Position numbers and translations under genes: made by a program
Source of the DNA: Amycolatopsis bullii
GTDB taxonomy: Bacteria; Actinomycetota; Actinomycetes; Mycobacteriales; Pseudonocardiaceae
Assembly: GCF_014654205.1 (NCBI RefSeq)
Contig: NZ_BNAW01000008.1
Coordinates: 124,001-188,000, forward strand
Length of the DNA: 64,000 bases
Reading direction: 5' to 3'
In this document: one piece after another, positions 16,633-24,116 of the stretch
How positions within the stretch are numbered: position 1 is the first letter of the stretch
How the letters are laid out: each line of letters begins with the position of its first letter
Notes under the pieces: generated by a model
Seen by the model: the letters and a program-made list of their open reading frames with translations, nothing else
Database searches by the model: none
Told to the model about the DNA's origin: nothing

Positions 16633-16964
16633 CGCGCACCCCGATCGGTTCGTTCGCCGCGTCGCAGCCAGACGGGGTGCAGGGCGCGCCGATCGTCGTC
16701 GGTCATCCCGCCCCAGACGCCGACCGTGTCGAGGCCGGCCGTCCGCAACTCCAGCTCCAGGCACTCGTCCCGGACAGGGCACCCGCCGCACAGCCGCTCA
16801 GCCAGCTCGTCGTCGCTGTCAGCGTCGGGTGGCCCGTCGTCCGGCGGGCGCCACATGCAGACTCCTTCGCTGGTCACGACGTCGGTCAGGACCTCGGTCG
16901 GCACCCAACGCAGCCGGTCCAGCCGCCACGCGATCCCGATCAACTGCAGGTCGTCGGCGCTCAT
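16629..16964 (-). CDS. WhiB-family iron-sulfur regulator
   Basis: A 111-residue WhiB-like protein. Four cysteines (GVCMW, LCGGC with two, DEC) would ligate a [4Fe-4S] cluster, followed by the WhiB turn GVWGGMT and a basic tail (RRGERTDRG) for DNA contact. WhiB paralogues are frequent on actinobacterial mobile elements. It is translationally coupled to its neighbours and may control transfer genes or act with the housekeeping sigma factor. Confidence 0.88.
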   Translation of the reverse strand: MSADDLQLIGIAWRLDRLRWVPTEVLTDVVTSEGVCMWRPPDDGPPDADSDDELAERLCGGCPVRDECLELELRTAGLDTVGVWGGMTDDDRRALHPVWLRRGERTDRGAR

Positions 16965-17149
16965 GCGACACCTCCGGCCTGACGCGACCCCAGCAGGCGG
17001 GCCAGCTCGGTCGACGACACGCGGAGACCCGAACGGCACCGGGTGGCGCGCACCTCGCGGGTCCGGATCGCCCGGCTCACCGCAGCGCGGGACACGCCGA
17101 GCAGCCAGGCCGCTTCTCGAATGGTGTGAAAGGTGATGTGCGAGTTCAT
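16961..17149 (-). CDS. Excisionase-like helix-turn-helix protein
   Basis: A 62-residue protein with a single HTH (IREAAWLLGVSRAAVSRAIRTREV) and a basic following strand, typical of Xis/MerR-like small DNA-binding proteins. It would serve as recombination directionality factor or operon regulator. First gene of the leftward operon; the start could also be the TTG at 17161. Stop and next start overlap as ATGA. Confidence 0.7.
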   Translation of the reverse strand: MNSHITFHTIREAAWLLGVSRAAVSRAIRTREVRATRCRSGLRVSSTELARLLGSRQAGGVA

Positions 17150-17305
17150 GAGAAAGACCAATCTGATGATTTCAAGGCTATGTTGTTGATTTCAGCTCTT
17201 CAGAGGGCGCGTTTGTCCGACGCGCCGCCGACGAAGTGCTAGGCGACGTGGTGAAGGCTTGAATAACCGCTAATCTCGGCGCTGAGGCGGAGCGCGGAGG
17301 AATAC

Positions 17306-17686
17306 GTGACGGAGGACTGGGCGGCAGTCGCCAAGGCCATCAACATGCGCGTGAACGAACTCGGCTGGCGACAACGCGAGCTGGCCGAGCGATCGCACGT
17401 GTCGCAGGCGATCGTGCGCGAGCTCCAGCACCACACGGTGGAGCGCCGCCGGAGCGCGCGCACGCTCGAAGCGCTGTCGACGACCCTGGGCTGGCACCCG
17501 CAGCACCTGTTGGCCGTGCTGCAAAATCGCACGCCGCCGCACCCGGACGAGCCGGCCGACGACGGCCACGAGCTGTGGTCCCGACTGGACGCGCTCGAAC
17601 AGCGCCTGGCCGAGATCACCGATCGGCTGGAGGACGTCCAAACGAGCCTCGCGACCGTGGTCGAGCACGTGAAGCCGAAGCGTTAG
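17306..17686 (+). CDS. XRE-family repressor
   Basis: A 126-residue protein. An N-terminal helix-turn-helix (QRELAERSHVSQAIVRELQH) is followed by a Pro-rich linker and a C-terminal coiled coil (LWSRLDALEQRLAEITDRLEDVQTS-type heptads) for oligomerisation. GGAGG precedes GTG 17306. It faces the transfer operon across a 156-bp gap that contains two TGATTTCA copies, so it is a good candidate for the operon's master repressor (KorSA-like role, inferred). Confidence 0.8.
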   Translation: MTEDWAAVAKAINMRVNELGWRQRELAERSHVSQAIVRELQHHTVERRRSARTLEALSTTLGWHPQHLLAVLQNRTPPHPDEPADDGHELWSRLDALEQRLAEITDRLEDVQTSLATVVEHVKPKR

Positions 17687-17830
17687 CGGCGGGCGATTCG
17701 GGCTGGTGAACCAGGTGATTTCCATACCTAGAATTCAAGGCCGAAACGAACTCCGATCCCATGCACAACCAGCGCAGAAGCAGTGCGCAACCACTGCATA
17801 TCCGCTGCACAAGAGCGCTTCGGGGCGGCA

Positions 17831-19393
17831 ATGAGCGCAGTAGGCGGATGGACCGGACGGTCAGCGTCGGCGCTGCAATCCGCGTTGCGGCTGAGCAATG
17901 AGAAATTCGCCGAGAAGCTCGGTATCGGCGCACGTACGGTGGCGTCCTGGCACCAGAAGCCGGACCTCCGCCCGCAGTCAGAGATGCAACAGGTCCTCGA
18001 CACCGCGTATGAGCGAGCGTCGGACGCCGAGCGAGCTCGCTTCGCCGAGCTGACCGGCGACGGGCCGGCCGCCCTCACCAGGCCGGACACGAAGGAAGCC
18101 GATCGACGGCTGGCTGCTGACCCCCACATCGGCGCGGCCCTCGACTGGCTCGACCAGCACGCCTACCGGAGCCCTGGCGCCGCACGTCGCGCCGTAGCCG
18201 AGCAGGCTGCGCGCGTCGACGCGCAGGAGGCGTACGCCCGGGCCACGCGCCGCGCATGGGTCGACCAGCGCGCCGTGACCGACGCACTCGCCGAGTACTA
18301 CGGCCGGCACCACGGTGACCACGGCTTGTACGCTGGAAGCTGCGGTGACCAGGCGGTGAACACCAGCATCCTGACCTGCGCTGATTGGCTCGACCTGGCG
18401 TGCGAACTACGCCCGCCGCACGACGGGCTCACGATCGCCAGCGCCCGACCAGACCCGCGGGAAGTCCTGGACGAGCACGCGACGAAGGCAGCGGTCAACC
18501 GGCTCGCCGAGACGGTAGCCATGAACACCAGGCTCATGAACGCGCCGCTCTACCGACTGCTGAGCACGGACATCCGTGAACGCCACCTCGGCGGCACGTT
18601 CGGAGTGGACCACTTCGTCCACTACGCCCTGACGATGGACCTGCTCGAAGGCGAGCTGCTCGACGCGCTCGCGGCCGGCGACACGACGTCGCTGCCCCTG
18701 CGTGATCGCTACCTGCCAGACGTCGGCGCCGTCCTGGACGTCGGCGGCCGACTCTGCGCAGGCGGAGCCCTCGCCTTGACGGCCATCGCTCGGCCGGCCG
18801 ACCCGTACCGCGGCGAAGCGGACTACGTGCTCTTGGTCCAGGAACGCTCCGGCCACGTACTCAACGCCACGCGACGGCTCGCCGTCATCCCGAAGGGCTT
18901 CCACCAGCCGCTCACCGACGTACGGCGAGAAACCCAGATCGGCGCCACCTTGCGCCGAGAGATGGAAGAGGAGCTGTTCGGCCGGCCGGACGCTGACAAC
19001 ACCGTCGCCGACACGCTGACCGCGGACCCGATGCACCCAACCAGGCTCACGGAGCCGATGCGCTGGCTCCTCGCCGAGCCCGGCCGCCTACGGATGGAGT
19101 GCACAGGGTTCGGGCTCAACCTGGTGAGCGGGAACTACGAGTTCGCCAGCCTCATCGTCATCGACGATGAAGAATTCTGGACACGCTACGGCGGAGTGGT
19201 CGAAGCAAACTGGGAATCCGCGACTCTTCGTCAATATTCGACTACCGACGCGGAACTCGTCACCGAGTTGTTGGGTGATGTAGCGTGGAGCAACGAAGGA
19301 CTGTTCGCCATGACGCAAGGACTTCGACGCCTTGCGGAAATCGGCGGAGAGCGCGTGAAACTGCCTGCGATAGAATGGGAGATAGGCCAGTGA
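17831..19393 (+). CDS. HTH protein with Nudix-like C-terminal half (paralogue A)
   Basis: A 520-residue protein. The N-terminus has an HTH-like segment (NEKFAEKLGIGARTVASWHQ). The C-terminal half has IPKGFHQPL and a Nudix-box-like helix REMEEELFG, but Phe sits where the Nudix consensus has the key Gly. The C-terminal 330 residues closely match the convergent gene 19729-21210. ATG 17831 was preferred over GTG 17783 because the latter lacks a ribosome site. In pSAM2 a Nudix-domain protein (Pif) blocks redundant transfer; a similar role here is speculation. The cupin gene overlaps its stop. Confidence 0.7.
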   Translation: MSAVGGWTGRSASALQSALRLSNEKFAEKLGIGARTVASWHQKPDLRPQSEMQQVLDTAYERASDAERARFAELTGDGPAALTRPDTKEADRRLAADPHIGAALDWLDQHAYRSPGAARRAVAEQAARVDAQEAYARATRRAWVDQRAVTDALAEYYGRHHGDHGLYAGSCGDQAVNTSILTCADWLDLACELRPPHDGLTIASARPDPREVLDEHATKAAVNRLAETVAMNTRLMNAPLYRLLSTDIRERHLGGTFGVDHFVHYALTMDLLEGELLDALAAGDTTSLPLRDRYLPDVGAVLDVGGRLCAGGALALTAIARPADPYRGEADYVLLVQERSGHVLNATRRLAVIPKGFHQPLTDVRRETQIGATLRREMEEELFGRPDADNTVADTLTADPMHPTRLTEPMRWLLAEPGRLRMECTGFGLNLVSGNYEFASLIVIDDEEFWTRYGGVVEANWESATLRQYSTTDAELVTELLGDVAWSNEGLFAMTQGLRRLAEIGGERVKLPAIEWEIGQ

Positions 19394-19740
19394 GCGACGG
19401 TTGGACCGCCGGCAACGCCAACGAAGACGCGGCCGACACACGCGGCTGGTTGGTCGGTCACTTCATCGACCCGTCGCAGGGCGTTCGTGCCTCTAAGGAC
19501 GTTGAAGTCAAGTGGGCCAAACATCCTGCGGGGGACAAGCGTCCCGAGTGGACGTCTGACGACCAGCGGACCACGCTGGTGATGCTGATCTCCGGCGAGT
19601 TCCGAGTAGAGGTCACCGGCGGCGGCAAGATTATGACGCGTCAGGGCGACTACGTGATGTGGGGTCCAGGGATCGACCATTCTTGGGAAGCTTTGGCGGA
19701 TTCGGTCGTGTTGACAGTCCGCTGGCCCTCAGTAACCTAA
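19390..19740 (+). CDS. Small cupin-fold protein
   Basis: A 116-residue single-domain cupin: VMLISGEFRVEV, then the second motif GDYVMWGPGIDHSWEA with a His ligand and VVLTVRWP. GTG 19390 overlaps the preceding stop as GTGA, so it is translationally coupled to paralogue A. A small ligand or metal is likely, but the full metal set is not obvious. It ends 12 bp inside the convergent paralogue B gene. Confidence 0.72.
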   Translation: MSDGWTAGNANEDAADTRGWLVGHFIDPSQGVRASKDVEVKWAKHPAGDKRPEWTSDDQRTTLVMLISGEFRVEVTGGGKIMTRQGDYVMWGPGIDHSWEALADSVVLTVRWPSVT

Positions 19741-21210
19741 TTCAACGGCGGGAATCCTCACTCGATCACCGCCGATCTCGGCGAGTCGGCGTACTCCCTG
19801 GAGAAACGCGAACAGTCCTTCATTGCTCCAGTTTTCGTCACCGATCAGTTCGGTGACCAAGTCGCCGTCGAGCGTCGAATACTGTTGAAGACCGGCAGCC
19901 TCCCAGTTCGCCTCAACGTCGCCACCGAACCGCGGCCAGAACTCCTCATCCTCGATCGCGACCAGGCTGGCGAACTCGTAGTTGCCGCTGACCAGGTTCA
20001 AGCCGAACCCAGTGCACTCCATCCGTAGGCGGCCGGGCTGCTCGGTCAGCCACCGCATCGGAGCGGACAGCCTGGTCGGGTGCATGGGATCGGCGACCCT
20101 GAGATCCCCGGCGGACCGGTCGACGTCCGTCCTGCCGAATAGTTCTTCCTCAAGCTCACGGCGCAGGGTGACGCCGATCCGGGCATCTGCTCTTCGGTCC
20201 GCAAGCGGCCCATGGAAGCTCTTCGGGATCACCGACAACCGGTCGGCTGTGTTCACGACCTGCGCGGACCTCTTCTGAACCAACAGTACGAAGTCGGCAT
20301 CACCGCGGAACGGGTCCGCCGGCCGCGCGATCGCTGTCAACGCCAGCACGCCACCGGCGCAGAGACGTCCGGGTAGATCAAGCACCGCGGACACGTCGGG
20401 CAGTTGGCGATCGCGGAGCGGCATGTGTCCCGGACGCGCGGTGCGGCCGCTCGCCAAGTACTCGATCAACTCATGTTCCAGCAGGTCGACGCCCAGTGCG
20501 TACTCGACGAACGACGCGATCCCGACCTTCGCCCGCAGCCCTCCAGGCTGCGGGTCGACCTCGAGCAGCCGGTACAGGGGAACGTCAGTGATCCGGATGC
20601 CGGACGCTGCTGCGTCCGCGAGACGCCGCACCGCAGCTCGCTCATCGACCACCGCCGATGGCCTCGCTCTGCCACCCTCGAAGGCGGTGTGCTCACCCGC
20701 GGGCGTCAGCGAGCATGCGAGATCCAGCCAAGCCGGCCGCGTAAGGACGGTGGTGGTCACCTCCACCTGACCGCAGCGCGCGACGTAGGGCCGGTGGTCG
20801 CTGGTCGGCGGCGCATAGTAGTCAGCCAGGGCATGCGCGATGACGCTTCGCGGCGGATTCGGCTGGTTCCGAGATGAGGCGGCTGCGCTCGCGTACACCT
20901 GCTCACGGGCTCTCCCCAACGGCCACCCGGCGTGCCGATCGAGCCACGTGAACACCGGCTCGAACGAGTCGTCGGGGCTGAACTCCCGGGTGACAGCGCT
21001 CGGGCCGATCAGGGCTTGCAACTCGTCTCGTGAACGACCGAGCACGCTTGCGAGCTTCGGCCAGAGGTAGGGGAGTGGCACGTAGTCGCCCGCCTCCCAG
21101 CGAGCGACGGTCGACCGGTCGACGTGCAGCACGTCCGCCAGGCCCTCTTGCGTGAAGCCGGCGACCTTACGAGCTGAGATTAGCTCATCGCGGCGTCGAC
21201 CTATGGGCAT
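19729..21210 (-). CDS. XRE HTH protein with Nudix-like C-terminal half (paralogue B)
   Basis: A 493-residue protein. A clean XRE HTH at residues 8-60 (ARKVAGFTQEGLADVLHVDRS) is followed by the same C-terminal body as paralogue A: LLVQKRSAQVVNTADRLSVIP, RELEEELFGR, CTGFGLNLVSGNYEFASL, WSNEGLFAFLQG. GGAGG precedes ATG 21210. It has diverged most in the N-terminal DNA-binding part, suggesting the two bind different sites but sense the same ligand. Confidence 0.75.
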   Translation of the reverse strand: MPIGRRRDELISARKVAGFTQEGLADVLHVDRSTVARWEAGDYVPLPYLWPKLASVLGRSRDELQALIGPSAVTREFSPDDSFEPVFTWLDRHAGWPLGRAREQVYASAAASSRNQPNPPRSVIAHALADYYAPPTSDHRPYVARCGQVEVTTTVLTRPAWLDLACSLTPAGEHTAFEGGRARPSAVVDERAAVRRLADAAASGIRITDVPLYRLLEVDPQPGGLRAKVGIASFVEYALGVDLLEHELIEYLASGRTARPGHMPLRDRQLPDVSAVLDLPGRLCAGGVLALTAIARPADPFRGDADFVLLVQKRSAQVVNTADRLSVIPKSFHGPLADRRADARIGVTLRRELEEELFGRTDVDRSAGDLRVADPMHPTRLSAPMRWLTEQPGRLRMECTGFGLNLVSGNYEFASLVAIEDEEFWPRFGGDVEANWEAAGLQQYSTLDGDLVTELIGDENWSNEGLFAFLQGVRRLAEIGGDRVRIPAVELGY

Positions 21211-21356
21211 GACCGACCTCCAACCCTGCGTGACTAGATCAATGTAGCAGCAGTAACCGCAGCTCAGACCAGCTAGTGCGACGTATACGCCACACAACTG
21301 CCGCACTGCTGCTCTGGTCGTCGAATCTGACTCTCGGTTGACTGATTTCATCAGTC

Positions 21357-21632
21357 GTGAGGTCGAAAGGGGAGGACGTGACAGGCACTAGCTGCAGGTC
21401 GCTGCACTCAGCGCTCTACATCAGCTGGTACCGGTGCGTGCTCGACGGACTGACGCACGCGGTCACGGACGACGAGTTCCTGCGCGGCATCCGCCTCCAG
21501 GAGGGCCGATACCACTCACTCTGCGGCCACGAAGTACTGATTCACTCCTGCCTGGCCCCGGCCGACCGTTCATGTCCGACGTGTCGTGAACTCGTGTACG
21601 CCTCCGCTCGCGTCGCGGTGAGGCGGCGATGA
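21357..21632 (+). CDS. Small Cys/His-rich (zinc-ribbon-like) protein
   Basis: A protein of up to 91 residues with C-GHE-x4-H-x-C and CPTC spacing (LCGHEVLIHSC, SCPTCREL), which looks like a zinc site. Start is uncertain: GTG 21357 or GTG 21378, the latter just 2 bp after GGAGG. The stop overlaps the next start (ATGA). Likely a small DNA-binding or adaptor protein. Confidence 0.6.
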   Translation: MRSKGEDVTGTSCRSLHSALYISWYRCVLDGLTHAVTDDEFLRGIRLQEGRYHSLCGHEVLIHSCLAPADRSCPTCRELVYASARVAVRRR

Positions 21633-21970
21633 CGCCGATCTCACCCACATCGCGTACGGACCTCGATGCGCTGTTGCTCCAGCCAGCCCGCCTATTCATC
21701 GCCTGCCTGCTGGCCGACACCAGCTGGCGTTCGCAACTGGCCGTCCAGCAGGCTCTGGGGCTCTCCACGCCCGACCTGGACCTGCACATCGAGTTCCTTC
21801 GCGCGGCTGGCTACGTCCAGTGCCGTGCCGAACCGCGTGAACTCCGCCTGACTCCGCTGGGTCTGAACCGGCTGATGGAGCACATCGGCGCGCTGAAGAC
21901 GGTCGCAGCAACAGCCGGCGCTCTGGTCGCAGAGGTGCGAGCTGCGCTTCCCGCCAAGAACCCGCCCTGA
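21629..21970 (+). CDS. Winged-helix DNA-binding protein
   Basis: A 113-residue protein with a winged HTH (RSQLAVQQALGLSTPDLDLHIEFLRAAGYV, then RELRLTPLGLNRL), similar in layout to the single-domain winged-helix proteins of the MarR/ArsR group. It is coupled by ATGA to the zinc-ribbon-like gene. No sensor residues are evident. Confidence 0.7.
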   Translation: MTPISPTSRTDLDALLLQPARLFIACLLADTSWRSQLAVQQALGLSTPDLDLHIEFLRAAGYVQCRAEPRELRLTPLGLNRLMEHIGALKTVAATAGALVAEVRAALPAKNPP

Positions 21971-22053
21971 CAGCAGGCCACCCAACCGCCGTCCTCAATC
22001 CGCAGCTCACGCGCGCATTCCTGCCACTCACAGCCCTCAGCAAGGACTCGAAG

Positions 22054-22881
22054 ATGCCCAAGCCGACCATCCGCCCGCCCGCGACTGTTGCCGTCAGCAG
22101 CAGCCTGCGCGACGCCCGCAAGCGCCGCGGAATCGGCCTGCGGAGGCTGGCCGAGAAGATCGGTGTTCATCCCGCAACGCTCTCGGCCTGGGAACTGGGC
22201 ATCAAAGTCGCGCCGGCGACGGCCGTGGCCTGGATCCTCGGATACCTCCGGGTCGAGTCGGCAGAGTACGACCGGGTGATGGCACTCGCCCCGCACGCTG
22301 GCGATGCGAACCTGGTCGATCAGTCTGACCCACAGCTAGGGCACCTGCTGTGGACATACGAACAGCTCTCTAGCGACGTCCTGGAGTGGGCACCGTTGTG
22401 CGTTCCCGACCTACTTCAGACGCGGACGTATGCCGAGCGAGTCCTCGCCGAGACAGTGATGCAGGAGGATCGCAGGGACATGAAACTGCTGAGCCGCCAG
22501 GTTCGCCAGCAGGCGTTCGACGACGGGGACCGTCGCTACGTCTTCCTGATCGGTGACAAGGCACTTCACGGCATAGCCAGCTTGCACAACGAGCAGATCA
22601 CACACCTTCGCGCGACGGCGCAGCTCAAGCACGTGACTGTCCGGATTGTGCCGTCAACGGAGACCGCGCTGAACTCGATCGGCGCCTTTACGCTCTTCGA
22701 GGATCGATCCGATCCGATCGCCGTGGTGCTCACGCACCACCACTGCAACAGTTATCTGACGGACCGGACGATGCTAAGCCGTTACCACGACACAGCAAGG
22801 GCACTGCTGCGGCGCGCGTTCGGTGAGCCGGCGAGCAACTCCGCCTTGAGCGCACCTACGCTGATTGAGACGACGCAGTGA
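22054..22881 (+). CDS. XRE regulator with DUF5753 (Scr1-like) domain
   Basis: A 275-residue protein. The HTH spans about residues 18-75 (LRDARKRRGIGLRRLAEKIGVHPATLSAWE). The rest is a DUF5753 body with the usual VPDLLQTRTYAERVL and the aromatic/charged core up to RYHDTARALL. Such regulators normally pair with a DUF397 protein; here the coupled next gene is instead a Cys-containing protein. It probably regulates cargo or element genes. Confidence 0.82.
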   Translation: MPKPTIRPPATVAVSSSLRDARKRRGIGLRRLAEKIGVHPATLSAWELGIKVAPATAVAWILGYLRVESAEYDRVMALAPHAGDANLVDQSDPQLGHLLWTYEQLSSDVLEWAPLCVPDLLQTRTYAERVLAETVMQEDRRDMKLLSRQVRQQAFDDGDRRYVFLIGDKALHGIASLHNEQITHLRATAQLKHVTVRIVPSTETALNSIGAFTLFEDRSDPIAVVLTHHHCNSYLTDRTMLSRYHDTARALLRRAFGEPASNSALSAPTLIETTQ

Positions 22882-23135
22882 CCGCGGCGATCTATATCGA
22901 TCCGCTCGTGATTCAGCCTGTAATCGACGGCGAGTGGCATCGGGTGCGCCTGACCGAGATTCCGACACCGGGGCAGGTCATCACGATGCTCTGCGGAGCA
23001 TTTGGCGCCGCGGAGTTCCACCTGTCCGACGAACGCCGACGACACCAGATCCCCCGGCAGTGCGAAAGCTGCGACGTCATCGATCGACGTCAACGCGGCA
23101 TCCCCCTTCGAGGGGATCGGACTGGTCGTCGTTGA
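22878..23135 (+). CDS. Small zinc-finger-like protein coupled to DUF5753 regulator
   Basis: An 85-residue protein starting at GTG 22878 (GTGA overlap). It has MLCGAFGAAEF and CESCDVIDRRQRGIP, giving three cysteines and a His (RRHQIPRQCESC) that could bind zinc. It takes the place usually held by DUF397. Function unknown; an antitoxin-like or co-regulator role is possible. Confidence 0.6.
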   Translation: MTAAIYIDPLVIQPVIDGEWHRVRLTEIPTPGQVITMLCGAFGAAEFHLSDERRRHQIPRQCESCDVIDRRQRGIPLRGDRTGRR

Positions 23136-24116
23136 TGCGTTCGACCACACTCTGTAGCGAGACGCTGGGTTCGGCGAACTTGACCGCCGATGTGACTCGG
23201 CAGACCCTGTTGCGATCGTGAATTCGGCACTTGCGGAGTCCATGGGTGACGGCTGTGACGAGCCGAATTGCACCCCGTCACAGCCGTCACTGGCGACATA
23301 TGCGCAGGTCAGCCTGCTTCGCAGGCGTCACAGCAGGTGAGACGGATCGCGCTAAGTCGTGACAACGAATACGTGACGTGTCTCTAGGCAGTGACTTGGG
23401 CTGCGTTGACTTACCGTCGCAGGTTGGTCGCGAACAGTCACAAGAATCGGCGTGGCGTTAGCGGCATAACGCAGACAACGGCAGAGGCCGCGCTATCCAT
23501 TGAACAGGGCGACTGGCGACGTCGGTCGTCCCTGCATGCAGCCAGTTCCCGGCGAGGGCTGACTCGCGAGAGATCTCTGATTCACTCCGCCAGGTTCGCT
23601 TCCAACCAGGCCACTCGGCATAGCCGACGCGTGCCCCGCTGCAACACGTCCGGCGACCGCCCGCAGGCTCAATGGACCCCCTACCGCCCTGGTTAGCTGC
23701 TGCCAAGCGGCTGGTCGCAACGACCCCTTGGTGACGTCGAGTCCCGCCCTTGACTGCTGAAGCGCTGAGCGCGAACAGCTCCTCGCCGTGCATCAGAGAC
23801 TTCGAGCATCCCAACGCAGTGGGATTGCTCCTCGTCGATGCATGCAAACGACGCGGATCGTCAGCGGGGGTTGTGTGTGGGTATCGCCAGCACCTAGCAC
23901 CTTCGAGGACCGACAGGCCGAGCGATTGACAACGGTCGGACACCGACAACTCGACGACTCTGTGGGCCATCATCTGACTACAGGCTGTTGACGTCGTGTG
24001 CTTCTGCCGGATCTTTCCCTCGTTGGGGCGAGTCGAGGGGCCAATCGACGCAGTTCGCAGTAAAGTGGCTCCGTAAGGCGTCTGGGCCGCCTACGGCTCG
24101 ATGAAAGGGAGGTCCT
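23136..24116. other. 981-bp non-coding region of the element
   Basis: No convincing gene is seen on either strand; the long minus-strand frame 23458-23973 lacks a ribosome site and any motif. The left part holds a 15-bp inverted repeat and several GTGAC copies; the right end has GGGAGG before the OLD gene start. It is the largest non-coding stretch in the element and could hold the transfer or replication origin. Confidence 0.5.
23246..23290. repeat. 15-bp perfect inverted repeat with GTGAC motifs
   Basis: GTGACGGCTGTGACG (23246-23260) and CGTCACAGCCGTCAC (23276-23290) flank a 15-base loop. Each arm itself contains GTGAC twice. More GTGAC copies occur at about 23359, 23371 and 23390. No T-tract follows, so it is more like a protein-binding or origin structure than a terminator. 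Confidence 0.7.

Noticed and set aside
23458..23973. 171-residue minus-strand frame in the element's non-coding region
   Set aside because: No ribosome site, no motif and irregular composition; several other frames are equally open.
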